NCBI GenBank assembly: GCA_015665455.1 | Contig: JADFAD010000002.1 | Span: forward strand, 124,001 to 188,000 | Length of the DNA: 64,000 nt | Reading direction: 5' to 3' | From: Oceanospirillaceae bacterium | Lineage (GTDB): Bacteria > Pseudomonadota > Gammaproteobacteria > Pseudomonadales > Litoribrevibacteraceae | Shown here: piece after piece, positions 48,275 through 61,956 of the stretch | Numbering within the stretch: the stretch's first letter is position 1 | Layout: every line of letters begins with the position of its first letter | The notes under the pieces: generated by a model | Database searches by the model: none | Told to the model about the DNA's origin: nothing | The model's input: only the letters and a program-made list of their open reading frames with translations | Translations under genes and position numbers: made by a program

Positions 48275-49249
48275 ATGTGGCGCTCAGGAATTCAATTCAA
48301 AGTTTATCAGGATATTTTAACCGGTAAGATTAAACTGCCTAACCTTCCTGATAACACAATGAAACTAAGACACACCTTAGCTAACCCTAATTTCCGAATA
48401 AAAGAATTACTGCCTCCATTGCACGCAAACCCAGAGATGGCTGCGGTAATCATGAGAGCAGCGAATTCAACCGCCTTTTACGGTACACGACCGTCAGGTG
48501 ACTTAAATTCTGCAGTTGTTAGATTAGGGGCCAATTCAGTTACGTCCATCGTGCTCACTCACTCGCTTGAAAGCACGCTTGTAAAACGTAGCTTACCAGC
48601 ACGTCACTCCATTCGAAGCCTCTGGCAGAACAATTTACGAATTGGGGCTTTAAGCTCAGCCATTGCCCGTCGAATTTCTGAATATGGCGTTCGCGTCGAT
48701 ACAGACCAAGCTCTCTTAGCGGGTTCCATGTATCACGTTGGCACTTTGATGTTGTTGTCGTATTTACAAAACCATAATTTAACAATGCCATCGGCTGAAG
48801 ACATAGAAACAATTCCACCCCAAGTTTCTTCAAACATAGCAGTTGTACTTGCAAAACACTGGCAACTGGATGAACACATTGTCGAATGCATCAGGGCTCG
48901 CGATCAATTCGAAGAACTAACATCAGGGCCTTTTAGTCTGGTCGACGTCTTTCAGTTTGCTACTTTGATACACCGCATCCATGATAAAAATGACTTAAGC
49001 CTTCCGACGCTTGAAAAAACGGTCCCCGTAAAAAAAGCAGCCTTACACGGTCTATTGGGTGACTCTCTAGAGCACTTTGTCACCTTAGTCGATGCCCAAG
49101 CAAACCTATTGCTTGAGAATTTATCTGGTCAACACGCTAAAACCTCCACACAGACTAAACCTCAGAGTGCAGCGTCACGGTATGAATTGGACAAGCCGAA
49201 TAAAGAGAATGTGGCGAACATTCGGGCTTCCTCTCGATATTGCGCTTAG
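48275..49249 (+). CDS. HDOD domain protein, copy 2
   Basis: A 324-residue paralogue of the preceding gene, starting MWRSGIQFKVYQDILTGKI. The HDOD core is visible in MRAANSTAFYGTR, ALLAGSMYHVGTLML (His kept, Asp replaced) and LAKHWQLDEHIVECI. A short disordered tail follows (after about residue 285). The 138-bp gap from copy 1 and an A-rich leader suggest separate translation control. HDOD proteins commonly act in motility, c-di-GMP or stress signalling, but this cannot be assigned here. Confidence 0.82.
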   Translation: MWRSGIQFKVYQDILTGKIKLPNLPDNTMKLRHTLANPNFRIKELLPPLHANPEMAAVIMRAANSTAFYGTRPSGDLNSAVVRLGANSVTSIVLTHSLESTLVKRSLPARHSIRSLWQNNLRIGALSSAIARRISEYGVRVDTDQALLAGSMYHVGTLMLLSYLQNHNLTMPSAEDIETIPPQVSSNIAVVLAKHWQLDEHIVECIRARDQFEELTSGPFSLVDVFQFATLIHRIHDKNDLSLPTLEKTVPVKKAALHGLLGDSLEHFVTLVDAQANLLLENLSGQHAKTSTQTKPQSAASRYELDKPNKENVANIRASSRYCA

Positions 49250-49274
49250 GCCAATCGTTAAGAAATAGTGCCAC

Positions 49275-49311
49275 AGGGCTTAACTTCGTTCCCGATGAAA
49301 GGCTAAGCCCT
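49275..49311 (+). terminator. Hairpin after HDOD copy 2
   Basis: AGGGCTTA and TAAGCCCT pair across a 21-nt segment that can itself fold; 26 bp after the stop. It lacks a clear T-tract. Confidence 0.4.
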
Positions 49312-49470
49312 TAAATAGAGATACATTATCTCCCCCCATGCAATTCCACTTGAGACACAATGGCTGTCACCGTAGAATTCCTTTCGATTATCTTTAAGCT
49401 TTATTAATTCTTATTTCAGAGTCATTTTCTCTGTATTTATATTTTCTCGATACTTATTAAAGGTATAACC

Positions 49471-51444
49471 ATGTTTCTTGGTGTTGATACAGGCGGAACG
49501 TTCACTGACTTTGTCCTATATGACGGAAATAACATACAAGTACACAAGGTACTATCTACACCCGAAGCCCCCGAAAAAGCCATTCTACAAGGCATACAAG
49601 AACTTCAACTGGACAACCTTGTTCAATCGGGAGACATCCTAATCGTTCATGGCAGTACCGTTGCAACCAATGCGGCATTAGAAGGTAAGGGCGTCAAGAC
49701 GGCTTACATTACGAATCGAGGCTTCGGCGATACCCTTAGCATTGGCCGCCAAACACGAAAAGCACTTTACAATCTGACGCCAAAACCAACACCGCCCCCT
49801 ATCAAAAAAGAACTCTGTTTAGAAACAGGCGGTCGACTGGATGCCGATGGCACCGTGTATGAAGGACTGTCTGATTCAGACATTACTGCACTAGTAGACA
49901 AAATCACTGAACTACAACCCGAAGCCGTTGCCATCAATCTATTGTTCTCTTTTTTAGATGATCGTTTTGAAAAAGCCATTGAGGAAGCCTTACCGAAGCA
50001 CTTATACATTAGCCGCTCGTCTTATGTATTACCTGAATACAGAGAATACGAACGCGGTATGGCTACGTGGCTTAATTCATGGTTAGGCCCGCTCGTCTCT
50101 AACTACCTTAAACGTTTAAATCAGGCGGTCAGCCCATCGCCACTATCAATCATGCAATCCTCTGGAGGCACAATTGATACTCAGCAAGCAGCTAATCGAG
50201 CGGTAAACCTATTACTTTCAGGGCCCGCTGGCGGCCTAGCGGCGATTCGATCTCTGACAACAGACATCAACGAAGAGCGCTTGCTGACCTTTGATATGGG
50301 AGGAACGTCAACAGATGTTGCTCTAATCGATGGGGAAATCCGCCTTACCAACGACGGTAAAATAGGAGATTATCCAGTAGCAGTGCCTATGGTCGATATG
50401 CATACCATCGGAGCTGGAGGTGGGTCAATTGCTTATATTGACCAAGGGGGGTTACTCCAAGTAGGGCCTGAATCTGCTGGCGCATTTCCAGGGCCTGCCT
50501 GCTACGGGAGAGGCGGTAAGCAACCCACAGTGACCGACGCGAACACGGTATTAGGGCGCTTACGACCGGAAGCGTTTCTAGGTAAGCAAATGACGCTGGA
50601 CTTAACGGCAGCTCAAAATGTCATCCAACCACTCGCAGATGCTCTTTCATTAACCCTTGAAGAAACCGCTCAAGGTATTTTATCCATTGCGAACGAGCAC
50701 ATGACCCGCGCCTTAAGAACAATTTCAGTGAAGCGAGGGGAAGACCCTAGAAACTTCCGTTTGGCCTGCTTTGGTGGTGCAGGAGGCCTTCACGTCTGTG
50801 ATTTAGCAGAAGCAATGAATATAAACAGTGCCCTTGTGCCGAGACTCGGGGGCGTCTTATCCGCTTATGGGATGTTAGTTGCACCTCATGAAAGGCAACT
50901 ATCAAAAACAATCAATCAGATTTCAAGTCATCTCGATTTCCATGAGATCAAACAACTGACCGATCAACTCTCTGAAGAAGGGGCGAATCAGTTGGCCAAG
51001 GAAGGGGTTAAACCCGACAACCTACAATATCAATGTTCAGCAGACCTTCGATATCAAGGTCAATCATTCACGATCAACCAACCGATTGAGCCAACCAACT
51101 CACTCATCGATCGTTTCAACGATGCACACAAAGCACGATTTGGCCACCAAATGGCCTTAGACGTTGAACTCGTCACCGTTCGAGTGCGAGTGTTCGCATA
51201 TACCCACCACATATCAATGCCAGAACTTGACGACTATCAACAACGCACTGAACCGAATAATCATGCTGATCTTTTCCAAGTATCCAGCCTGACGCCATGC
51301 TACCAACGAGAAAGCCTCAAAGCAGGAGAGGTCATAGAAGGGCCGGCGCTTATTAGCGAACAAGTCTCAACCACATTGATTAAACAGGGTTGGCAAGCGA
51401 TAGTAAGTAAACATGGCCATCTCTTATTGGATCGGAGGCAGTAA
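49471..51444 (+). CDS. Hydantoinase/oxoprolinase family protein (HyuA-type)
   Basis: A 657-residue ATP-dependent amidohydrolase subunit with the ASKHA fold: N-terminal FLGVDTGGTFTDFVLYD, ITNRGFGDTLSIGRQ, the second nucleotide segment LTFDMGGTSTDVALIDGE, and GAGGGSIAYID. Members hydrolyse hydantoins, 5-oxoproline or acetophenone with a HyuB partner. No hyuB is nearby, so it acts alone or with a distant subunit. The TRIC-like gene starts 4 bp later. Confidence 0.88.
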   Translation: MFLGVDTGGTFTDFVLYDGNNIQVHKVLSTPEAPEKAILQGIQELQLDNLVQSGDILIVHGSTVATNAALEGKGVKTAYITNRGFGDTLSIGRQTRKALYNLTPKPTPPPIKKELCLETGGRLDADGTVYEGLSDSDITALVDKITELQPEAVAINLLFSFLDDRFEKAIEEALPKHLYISRSSYVLPEYREYERGMATWLNSWLGPLVSNYLKRLNQAVSPSPLSIMQSSGGTIDTQQAANRAVNLLLSGPAGGLAAIRSLTTDINEERLLTFDMGGTSTDVALIDGEIRLTNDGKIGDYPVAVPMVDMHTIGAGGGSIAYIDQGGLLQVGPESAGAFPGPACYGRGGKQPTVTDANTVLGRLRPEAFLGKQMTLDLTAAQNVIQPLADALSLTLEETAQGILSIANEHMTRALRTISVKRGEDPRNFRLACFGGAGGLHVCDLAEAMNINSALVPRLGGVLSAYGMLVAPHERQLSKTINQISSHLDFHEIKQLTDQLSEEGANQLAKEGVKPDNLQYQCSADLRYQGQSFTINQPIEPTNSLIDRFNDAHKARFGHQMALDVELVTVRVRVFAYTHHISMPELDDYQQRTEPNNHADLFQVSSLTPCYQRESLKAGEVIEGPALISEQVSTTLIKQGWQAIVSKHGHLLLDRRQ

Positions 51445-51447
51445 AGA

Positions 51448-52059
51448 ATGCCTGATATCATTTATTTTCTAGACCTTTTCGGCGTCTCTGTTTTGGCCGT
51501 ATCCGCGTCCTTAGCGGCAAGAGGAAAGGGCATAGATTTATTTGGTGTCGCACTACTTGCTTTTGTCACTGCTGTCGGAGGAGGAACGTTTAGAGACCTA
51601 GTATTAGGCAATACGCCCGTATTCTGGGTCAAAGATCCCCACTACATCTTTCTTGTGCTCTTAGTTACGTCCCTGACCGTCATATTTGCCAACCACATCC
51701 ATCGTAGACGCCAGTGGTTGCTGTACATGGATGCCATTGGCCTTGCGACATTCAACCTTATAGGCATTCAAGTCGCGCAAACCATGGAGGCCAGCGCGAC
51801 CAGCAGTATCATTATGGGGGTAATGACTGGCACGGTGGGAGGGATTATTCGAGACGTATTAACCAATGATATCCCGCTCATTTTACGGGAAGAGCTTTAC
51901 GCTGTGACAGCAATTCTCGGAGGGCTGGGGTACTTCCTGTCCAGTCAGTGGTTATCTTCGGAAATATCAATGGCAATCACTTTCGCTATTACCTTCGTAT
52001 CTCGAGTCATCGCAATACGCTGGCACTTAGGCTTACCCACGTTTTCCATAAAAAGTTAA
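51448..52059 (+). CDS. TRIC-like cation channel family protein (UPF0126)
   Basis: A 203-residue inner-membrane protein with about seven hydrophobic segments. Two copies of the glycine-rich repeat are visible: AVGGGTFRDLVLG and GTVGGIIRDVLTND. Together these define the YadS/YicG family, homologous to animal TRIC potassium channels. Its start is 3 nt after the hydantoinase stop, so the pair is co-translated; the functional link is unknown. The C-terminus converges on marC within 6 bp. Confidence 0.9.
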   Translation: MPDIIYFLDLFGVSVLAVSASLAARGKGIDLFGVALLAFVTAVGGGTFRDLVLGNTPVFWVKDPHYIFLVLLVTSLTVIFANHIHRRRQWLLYMDAIGLATFNLIGIQVAQTMEASATSSIIMGVMTGTVGGIIRDVLTNDIPLILREELYAVTAILGGLGYFLSSQWLSSEISMAITFAITFVSRVIAIRWHLGLPTFSIKS

Positions 52060-52065
52060 TTCGCA

Positions 52066-52656
52066 TTACTGGGCTTGAATGTAATGAACAATGCCATCCA
52101 AGAACATTTGAACCGCCATCATTACAAGAATCATCCCCATCAAACGTTCAATGGCAATCAAACCCCGTTGTTTCAATACTTTGAACAGCGGCTTAGACGC
52201 CAATAAGATCAGAGAACTGATCAACCACGCAATGAACAACGCCAATGCCCACTCAAGCTGTCTATCAGGCGACTGGTTCACTAGCAGAATCAACATGGCT
52301 AAGATGGAGGGGCCTGCAATCATCGGCGTTGCTAACGGCACGACAAACGGTTCACCTTCAGGTTGAGCACCCATAACGCCACCTCGCCCAGGAAAGATCA
52401 TTCGTATCGCAATGATAAACAGAATAATGCCCCCTGAGATGCTCACCGCCTCTTGCCTAAGATTCAGAACATTTAGTATTGATTGGCCAGCAAATAAGAA
52501 GGTCATCATAATGCCCAAAGCAATGAGCAGTTCTCGCCTCAAGACAGCCATTCGCCGTTCTTCTGGTACCGATTTTAGAACCGACATAAACACTGGAAGG
52601 TTACCCAAAGGGTCCATAATCAAGAACAACATTAGTGACGCATTTAAGAAATCCAC
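52066..52656 (-). CDS. MarC family membrane protein (YhgN-like)
   Basis: A 196-residue inner-membrane protein with six predicted hydrophobic segments and the family pattern FLIMDPLGNLPVFM and PLATPMIAGPSILAM. The role is unknown; the old multiple-antibiotic-resistance link of marC was withdrawn. The start is GTG 52656, with GGAGG five bases upstream; the longer frame would read through the rpmG terminator. 196 residues is the usual length. Confidence 0.88.
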   Translation of the reverse strand: MDFLNASLMLFLIMDPLGNLPVFMSVLKSVPEERRMAVLRRELLIALGIMMTFLFAGQSILNVLNLRQEAVSISGGIILFIIAIRMIFPGRGGVMGAQPEGEPFVVPLATPMIAGPSILAMLILLVNQSPDRQLEWALALFIAWLISSLILLASKPLFKVLKQRGLIAIERLMGMILVMMAVQMFLDGIVHYIQAQ

Positions 52657-52710
52657 AACCCCTCCAGTACTATCAGATTTAATTGAGCTTAGAACATTTC
52701 TCCAAAAACG

Positions 52711-52738
52711 AAAAAACCCGGCAAAAGCCGGGTTTTTT
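52711..52738. terminator. Terminator of rpmB-rpmG
   Basis: AAAAAACCCGGC and GCCGGGTTTTTT form a strong stem with a 4-nt loop and T-runs, 18 bp after the rpmG stop on the minus strand. Confidence 0.9.
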
Positions 52739-52755
52739 CTAAAAAGCAAAAAATC

Positions 52756-52911
52756 TTATTTGATTTTAGCTTCTTTGTAGATCACATGCTTACGAACAAC
52801 AGGATCGTACTTTTTAAACTCCAACTTATCTGGAGTAGTACGCTTGTTCTTGTCCGTAGTATAGAAGTGACCAGTACCAGCAGATGAAACTAACTTTACT
52901 TTATCACGCAT
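52756..52911 (-). CDS. rpmG: 50S ribosomal protein L33
   Basis: A 51-residue basic protein reading [19 protein letters not shown] and ending VIYKEAKIK, with the [14 protein letters not shown] core. It is the Cys-free form of L33, so it does not bind zinc. It follows rpmB by 12 bp in the standard rpmB-rpmG operon. Confidence 0.97.
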   Translation of the reverse strand: MRDKVKLVSSAGTGHFYTTDKNKRTTPDKLEFKKYDPVVRKHVIYKEAKIK

Positions 52912-52923
52912 AATTCAGGCTCC

Positions 52924-53160
52924 TTATACTTTCTCGCCACGAGCGCGAAGTTCAGCTACAACAGCTTCGATGCCCTTCTTATCAATAATACGCATACCTT
53001 TAGTAGATACACGAAGCTTAACAAAGCGCTTCTCGCCTTCAACCCAGAAACGATGTGTTTGCAGGTTTGGTAAGAAACGGCGCTTGGTTTTATTCTTTGC
53101 GTGTGAAACGTTATTACCAGTTACTGGACGCTTACCAGTTACTTGACAAACCCTAGACAT
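52924..53160 (-). CDS. rpmB: 50S ribosomal protein L28
   Basis: A 78-residue ribosomal protein starting [20 protein letters not shown] with the typical [20 protein letters not shown] segment. It is the first gene of rpmB-rpmG. The 225-bp upstream region before radC would hold its promoter; I could not single one out. Confidence 0.98.
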   Translation of the reverse strand: MSRVCQVTGKRPVTGNNVSHAKNKTKRRFLPNLQTHRFWVEGEKRFVKLRVSTKGMRIIDKKGIEAVVAELRARGEKV

Positions 53161-53385
53161 CGTCTCGCCTCCAACGAATAATTTCGTCGTCTTAAATTCT
53201 GTTAACTGTGATGCCTAACTAACTATAAAGGAAACATACTTAAAAATGCTTTCTAAAGAGAGGTTTTTGGCACCGTCTTAAATCGAGCGGGAATTTATAC
53301 CAGAGCACATACCCAATAGCAAGTTTTATTGGTTAAAAACGCAAAGAATGGGCTAAATCAGTATAAACGGTAGCCAATACATCGT

Positions 53386-54060
53386 TCACATCAAGCCGCG
53401 CTCCGCAAAAGAGACTATGTCAGGATCTCCCACCACGATGTGGTCAAGTACCCTCACATCCACAAGATCCAACGCCTTAATAAGGTGATTTGTGATCTGT
53501 TGATCAGCCATACTTGGCTCAGCAATACCACTCGGGTGATTATGAGCAAAAATCACTGCCGATGATGCCAATTCCAAACTTCGTCTGACCACCTCTCTGG
53601 GATAAACACTCGCTGCGTTTATAGTACCCCAGAATAACCGCTCGAAACAGATGACCCTATTCTGATTATCCAAAAATAGGCAGGCAAATACCTCCCTAGG
53701 CTCATCCCTCAATTCATAACTCAAAAAGTTACGAGTATCTTCAGGACTGTTTAATGAATCCCCTCGTTGCAGCCCAATAGACAAAACCCGTTTACTCATT
53801 TCAACAACGGCTTGTAGCTGAACATATTTCGCCTCACCCAAGCCATGCGCCAAACAAAATTGATCTTTTGGTGCCTGAATAAGGGATCGCAAATCTCCAA
53901 ACGTAAGCAATAGTTCTCTGGCTAAATCTAAGGCGGTTTTTCCTTTCACCCCCGTCCGTAAAAAGATCGCTAATAACTCTGCGTCCGATAAGGACCCCGC
54001 CCCCTGCGACATCAACTTCTCTCTCGGCCGTTCCGACAACGGCCAATGCGTAATCGCCAT
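53386..54060 (-). CDS. radC: RadC family JAMM/MPN protein
   Basis: A 224-residue protein: an N-terminal helix-hairpin-helix region ([20 protein letters not shown]) and a C-terminal MPN metallopeptidase-like domain with the JAMM ligands in [17 protein letters not shown]. The original link to DNA repair has not held up; its true role is unresolved. It is upstream of rpmB and divergent from coaBC, the usual gammaproteobacterial arrangement. Confidence 0.96.
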   Translation of the reverse strand: MAITHWPLSERPREKLMSQGAGSLSDAELLAIFLRTGVKGKTALDLARELLLTFGDLRSLIQAPKDQFCLAHGLGEAKYVQLQAVVEMSKRVLSIGLQRGDSLNSPEDTRNFLSYELRDEPREVFACLFLDNQNRVICFERLFWGTINAASVYPREVVRRSLELASSAVIFAHNHPSGIAEPSMADQQITNHLIKALDLVDVRVLDHIVVGDPDIVSFAERGLM

Positions 54061-54249
54061 CTATTTACCTTCCTGTTAGCGTCTAAATAAATTCCCGTTA
54101 ACTGTATTCAGAAGCGATAACGAATTAACGAAGTAATTAGATTTACTAACAAACACGAGGGCACTTTATAATCAGGCCAAGGTCTGAATTTATTCTTAGC
54201 CATGATATATTTATGGTTTCTTCGTTCACTAATCAGAGTAAAGACCCAG

Positions 54250-55500
54250 ATGGCCTCAGACAATATTCTGTCCCGCTTACAAAATAAACGTATCCTATTA
54301 GGTATCACGGGGGGCATTGCGGCCTATAAATGCGCTGAACTTGTTCGCTTATATAAAAAGGCGGGGGCAGAAGTACACGTCGTTATGACAAAGTCAGCCC
54401 AAGAATTTGTGACACCCCTGACCTTGCAAGCACTTTCAGGAAACCCGGTTCATACCAGCCTGTTGGATCCCGAAGCCGAAGCAGGAATGGGCCATATTGA
54501 ATTGGCTCGTTGGGCCGACTTAGTTGTCATTGCCCCTGCTACCGCTAACTTCCTTGCTAATTTAAGCCAAGGCAAAGGGGATGATTTACTGAACACCATT
54601 TGCTTAGCGACAAAATCCCCCATTGCCTTAGCGCCAGCAATGAACCAACAAATGTGGGCAAGTCCGGCCACACAAAACAATATATCAACGTTAAAAACGT
54701 TATTCTCTTCAGATCGTCTGAACTGGATGGGACCAGCGGAAGGCGAACAAGCGTGTGGAGATATCGGCCCTGGTAGAATGCTTGAACCAGCTCAAATCAC
54801 CGAACTCAGTGCTAGCTTCTTCAACGAGGGTATTTTCTCAGGTCAGCACATCGTGATCACTGCCGGACCAACGCAAGAAGCAATCGACCCAGTTCGATAT
54901 ATCTCTAATCACAGTTCAGGAAAAATGGGCTACGCCATCGCTCAAGCAGCAGTAGACCTAGGGGCTAAAGTTACTCTAATTTCAGGCCCGACCAATTTAA
55001 GTACGCCGGAACGCGTCACTCGCATTAATATAAAAAGCGCAGAGCAGCTGCTCGAAACCAGCTTACTGTTAATATCCACCACAGACATATTCATTGCGTC
55101 TGCCGCCGTTGCTGACTATCGACCTTCAGAAATCGCCGAACACAAAATCAAGAAAGTCGATGGCGAAGATCAGATGATTATTAAATTAGTGAAAAACCCA
55201 GACATCGTAGCCACGGTAGCTCAACATCCAGAGAGGCCGTTCACCGTAGGGTTTGCTGCTGAAACAAGAGATGTAAAAACATACGCGCATTCCAAATTGG
55301 AAAGGAAAAACCTCGATATGATTGTTGCCAACGATGTATCGAATACCAACATTGGCTTTAACAGCGACAACAACGCAGCAAGTATTTACTGGCCAGAAGG
55401 GCAAAAAGAACTTGAGCTAATGTCCAAAACTCAAATGGCAAAAGAAATACTACTAACCGTTCATGCAACCTATAGCAAAAGTCGGTCTGCTACAAAATAG
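54250..55500 (+). CDS. coaBC: Bifunctional phosphopantothenoylcysteine synthetase/decarboxylase
   Basis: Carries out two CoA steps. The N-terminal flavin decarboxylase domain (CoaC) shows [33 protein letters not shown] and the flexible Cys loop [14 protein letters not shown]. The C-terminal CTP-dependent synthetase (CoaB) starts at [18 protein letters not shown] and has [19 protein letters not shown]. It has 416 residues from ATG 54250; the upstream ATG 54202 adds an unlikely hydrophobic leader. Confidence 0.97.
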   Translation: MASDNILSRLQNKRILLGITGGIAAYKCAELVRLYKKAGAEVHVVMTKSAQEFVTPLTLQALSGNPVHTSLLDPEAEAGMGHIELARWADLVVIAPATANFLANLSQGKGDDLLNTICLATKSPIALAPAMNQQMWASPATQNNISTLKTLFSSDRLNWMGPAEGEQACGDIGPGRMLEPAQITELSASFFNEGIFSGQHIVITAGPTQEAIDPVRYISNHSSGKMGYAIAQAAVDLGAKVTLISGPTNLSTPERVTRINIKSAEQLLETSLLLISTTDIFIASAAVADYRPSEIAEHKIKKVDGEDQMIIKLVKNPDIVATVAQHPERPFTVGFAAETRDVKTYAHSKLERKNLDMIVANDVSNTNIGFNSDNNAASIYWPEGQKELELMSKTQMAKEILLTVHATYSKSRSATK

Positions 55501-55536
55501 AACAAACTAATTATTTTTTTATGACTTAAAAATAAG

Positions 55537-55570
55537 CAAAATCAATCACCTGATTGGATCATTGATTTTG
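55537..55570 (+). terminator. Hairpin between coaBC and dut
   Basis: CAAAATCAAT and ATTGATTTTG form a perfect 10-bp AT-rich stem with a 14-nt loop. Without a T-tract it may be a weak terminator or only attenuate readthrough into dut. Confidence 0.35.
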
Positions 55571-55602
55571 TAATCTTAAATTTCAGCACTAAGGGCAATC
55601 TA

Positions 55603-56061
55603 ATGACAGTAACAGTGGATCTAAAAATACTTGATGAGCGACTAGGCCAATCAATTCCCATGCCGGCCTATGCAACAGAAGGCTCAGCTGGTCTTGATCT
55701 CCGTGCATGTCTTGATGAAGCTAAAACAATCGAACCCGGTGAAACGACACTGATCCCAACTGGCATGGCAATTCATATTGAAGACCAAGGCCTAGCGGCT
55801 ATGTTACTTCCTCGTTCAGGTTTGGGGCATAAGCACGGCATTGTGCTTGGCAATCTTGTAGGTCTGATTGATTCGGACTACCAAGGTCAACTTATGGTCT
55901 CTGTTTGGAATCGTGGCAATACCGCATTCACGATTGAAATAGGTGAGCGCATTGCTCAAATGGTTATTGTGCCGGTCATTCAACCTGAATTTAAACTCGT
56001 CAACGACTTCGATGAATCAGATCGTGGTGAAGGTGGTTTCGGAAGTACGGGTAAACATTAA
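55603..56061 (+). CDS. dut: dUTP diphosphatase
   Basis: Hydrolyses dUTP to dUMP, keeping uracil out of DNA. The 152-residue trimeric enzyme has all five motifs: [37 protein letters not shown] with DSDYQG, the [11 protein letters not shown] segment and the C-terminal [12 protein letters not shown]. It lies between coaBC and algC. Ung, encoded at 46196, acts on the same problem. Confidence 0.98.
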   Translation: MTVTVDLKILDERLGQSIPMPAYATEGSAGLDLRACLDEAKTIEPGETTLIPTGMAIHIEDQGLAAMLLPRSGLGHKHGIVLGNLVGLIDSDYQGQLMVSVWNRGNTAFTIEIGERIAQMVIVPVIQPEFKLVNDFDESDRGEGGFGSTGKH

Positions 56062-56115
56062 ACCCACCAATACAACATGAAATAAAACAATGGCTCATGA
56101 CAGCCACATAATGGT

Positions 56116-56160
56116 GGGTAAGCCTCTACAGATGAATAATTTCGTCTATGCTTACCCTTT
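56116..56160 (+). terminator. Nested hairpin after dut
   Basis: GGGTAAGC pairs with GCTTACCC, and inside it AGATGAA pairs with TTCGTCT (one wobble); TTT follows. Likely terminator of dut. Confidence 0.55.
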
Positions 56161-56196
56161 ACATGGAATCAGTACATATCCAATAAGGACTGTCTC

Positions 56197-59699
<3,503 letters not shown>

Positions 59700-59723
59700 T
59701 AGATCACACTGGAATATCGTTTA

Positions 59724-60326
59724 ATGACAGAAAAAGAGAAAAAACCTTCTCGCAAACTCCAAATATTGGAAGCCCTGGCTGCAATGCTCGAAAGCAGTCC
59801 GGGTCAGCGAATTACAACCGCTGCGCTTGCTAAGCACGTGGGCGTATCGGAAGCAGCCCTATACCGCCACTTTCCCAGTAAAGCTAAAATGTTTGAAGGT
59901 CTCATCGAGTTTATCGAAGAAACCTTATTCACAAACATTACGTTGATCATGCAAAAAGAATCAGAGACACTGGTTCGTTGTGAGAAAATATTAGGGTTGA
60001 TTCTGATGTTTTCAGAACGGAACCCAGGTATGTGCCGAATTCTAAACGGTGATGTGCTTGCGGGTGAAAAGCCAAGGCTCAGAGACCGTCTTGAACAGCT
60101 CTTTGAGCGCTTAGAGACACAATTAAAGCAAGTCATGCGAGAAGCTGAAATTCGGGATCAAATGACGACCAGAGGCGGTACAACAGAAACGGCTCAATTA
60201 CTATTAGCCTATGCAGACGGGCAAATCAGTCAATACGTTCGAAGTAATTTCAAGAAAAAGCCTACGGATCATTTCAGAACCCAATGGCTGATCCTCAAAG
60301 ACAGCTTACTGATACCTGTGAGCTAA
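59724..60326 (+). CDS. slmA: Nucleoid occlusion factor SlmA
   Basis: A 200-residue TetR-like DNA-binding protein that blocks FtsZ ring assembly over the nucleoid. The helix-turn-helix reads ITTAALAKHVGVSEAALYRH, followed by FPSKAKMFEGLIEFIE. Segments such as NPGMCRILNGDVLAGEKPRL are characteristic of SlmA and separate it from metabolic TetR proteins. It sits after argB. Confidence 0.95.
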   Translation: MTEKEKKPSRKLQILEALAAMLESSPGQRITTAALAKHVGVSEAALYRHFPSKAKMFEGLIEFIEETLFTNITLIMQKESETLVRCEKILGLILMFSERNPGMCRILNGDVLAGEKPRLRDRLEQLFERLETQLKQVMREAEIRDQMTTRGGTTETAQLLLAYADGQISQYVRSNFKKKPTDHFRTQWLILKDSLLIPVS

Positions 60327-60382
60327 GCTTCTAAGAGGCAGGCGTCAAGGACAGACGCCAAAACAATTATTTGTGGAAAGCG

Positions 60383-61015
60383 CTACTTGTTCTTCTCATT
60401 GAACAATTCAACCATTCGCTCAATGTCTTTTTTAAACTTCAATCCAGCAACTATTTTATTCTCATTAATGTCATCGATCAGTCGATTCAGATCCTCAATT
60501 TGACGTTCTAATCTGGCAATATCGTCCATTGTTTCTTCAGATACTTTACGTCCTGAGCGCTCTCTGGCTGCAGCCCGCTCTTCTAATCGTTCCTTTTTCC
60601 CTTTAATGACCAATAACTGACCACGTTTCTGACTGATCTGATAATCCAGCTCCGCCAACTTTCTTTCCAAAGCACGGCGAGCATCATCCGGGTGGCTGTA
60701 TAATTTCTTTAAACGTTCATCAAGTTCTCTTTGAGCCGCATCTTTACGAGCTTGTTCTTCTCGAATTTTCTTATTCGCTTCACGTAAAGCCAGTTCTTGT
60801 TCCGTTGGCGCAGGAGGAATGACTTTTAATACTTGCCCCTGAGCAGTAATTACCTCATACCCCTGAGCTACGTACTCCGGTGGAATGTGGGTATTAATCA
60901 CCTGCATTCCACTCTTATCGGTGTAACGAAAGTATTCCGTTGCCTGAGCAATAGAACTTCCGAATCCAATCAAAAACAAAATGGCATATTTAGAAATAGT
61001 TTTGAACTTTGTCAT
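60383..61015 (-). CDS. DUF4124 domain protein with coiled coil
   Basis: A 210-residue exported protein: a signal peptide (about 1-25, ending AQA), a DUF4124 segment (YFRYTDKSGMQVINTHIPP), and a long charged coiled coil from about residue 70 to 190, rich in Glu, Arg and Lys. The function is unknown; such proteins are periplasmic and often close to envelope genes. ATG 61015 is preferred over the ATG four codons upstream by signal-peptide shape. Confidence 0.8.
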   Translation of the reverse strand: MTKFKTISKYAILFLIGFGSSIAQATEYFRYTDKSGMQVINTHIPPEYVAQGYEVITAQGQVLKVIPPAPTEQELALREANKKIREEQARKDAAQRELDERLKKLYSHPDDARRALERKLAELDYQISQKRGQLLVIKGKKERLEERAAARERSGRKVSEETMDDIARLERQIEDLNRLIDDINENKIVAGLKFKKDIERMVELFNEKNK

Positions 61016-61254
61016 TACCCACGTCAATCATCAGAGGCTCAACTTAAACGCTGCGAAATACACCCTTATGCGCACTAACTCCTCGTACCATAAGGTAAAA
61101 AACGCTAACAACCACGTTCACTATAGCAAGATCACTACTTTATGCCTATTGACCTGCTCATGATATTAAGACTCTTTTTGGTTTTGCTGATTCTTAGAGG
61201 TATAAAGATGACATTTCCTGAAAACAACAATTCCCAGAAAAAATGCCCAGAAAC

Positions 61255-61282
61255 AACAATGCCCTCATGGGAGGGCATTGTT
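61255..61282 (-). terminator. Hairpin downstream of pyrE
   Basis: AACAATGCCCTC and GAGGGCATTGTT form a perfect 12-bp stem with a 4-nt loop, 33 bp after the pyrE stop on the minus strand. Confidence 0.7.
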
Positions 61283-61314
61283 AAAGAGGCAACCAAAATT
61301 GAAGGTGTAAGGCT

Positions 61315-61956
61315 TTACACGCCGTAAGTATCTCTATATTGGCTCACTGCTTCAACGTGTTCAGCCAGCTCAGCTTCATTTTCCACAAACGTCAGCACTT
61401 GTTTTAAATCCACAATACTCGCGACAGGCATTCCATAATCGCGCTCAACTTCTTGAATCGCAGATAACTCACCTTTACCCCGTTCTTGTCGATTTAAGGC
61501 AATGACAACACCTGCGGGCTCTGCACCATTATCTTGGATAATAGACATAACCTCGCGAATGGCCGTTCCCGCAGTAATAACATCATCAATGATTAGAATC
61601 TTGCCTTTCAGCTCAGCGCCGACCAATGTACCGCCTTCACCATGCGCTTTTGCTTCTTTTCGATTAAAAACATATGGCACATCACGACCATGAAATTCAG
61701 ACAAAGCAAACGCTGTCACGGCAGCCAACGGAATGCCTTTGTATGCAGGGCCGAAGATCACATCAAACTCAATACCAGAATCAACGATCGTTTGCGCGTA
61801 AAATTTACCCAAGGCCGCTAAAGAGGCGCCCGAATTAAACAAACCGGCATTAAAGAAATAAGGGCTTACACGGCCTGATTTCAATGTAAATTCACCAAAC
61901 TTTAGAACACCTTGATTGATCGCAAACTTGATAAAATCGTGCTGATAGTCTTGCAT
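61315..61956 (-). CDS. pyrE: Orotate phosphoribosyltransferase
   Basis: Makes orotidine 5'-phosphate from orotate and PRPP. It has 213 residues with the N-terminal [20 protein letters not shown], the flexible lysine-rich loop [12 protein letters not shown] and the PRPP-binding motif [13 protein letters not shown]. It is divergent from crc with 179 bp between, the same neighbourhood as in Pseudomonas. Confidence 0.98.
   Translation of the reverse strand: MQDYQHDFIKFAINQGVLKFGEFTLKSGRVSPYFFNAGLFNSGASLAALGKFYAQTIVDSGIEFDVIFGPAYKGIPLAAVTAFALSEFHGRDVPYVFNRKEAKAHGEGGTLVGAELKGKILIIDDVITAGTAIREVMSIIQDNGAEPAGVVIALNRQERGKGELSAIQEVERDYGMPVASIVDLKQVLTFVENEAELAEHVEAVSQYRDTYGV

Noticed and set aside
60341-60359. 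GGCGTC/GACGCC hairpin between slmA and the DUF4124 gene as terminator
   Set aside because: Only a 6-bp stem without a T-tract on either strand; too weak to list as a feature.
61142-61327. Plus-strand 61-codon frame overlapping the end of pyrE
   Set aside because: It contains the pyrE terminator hairpin, has no ribosome site and its tail is antisense to pyrE.
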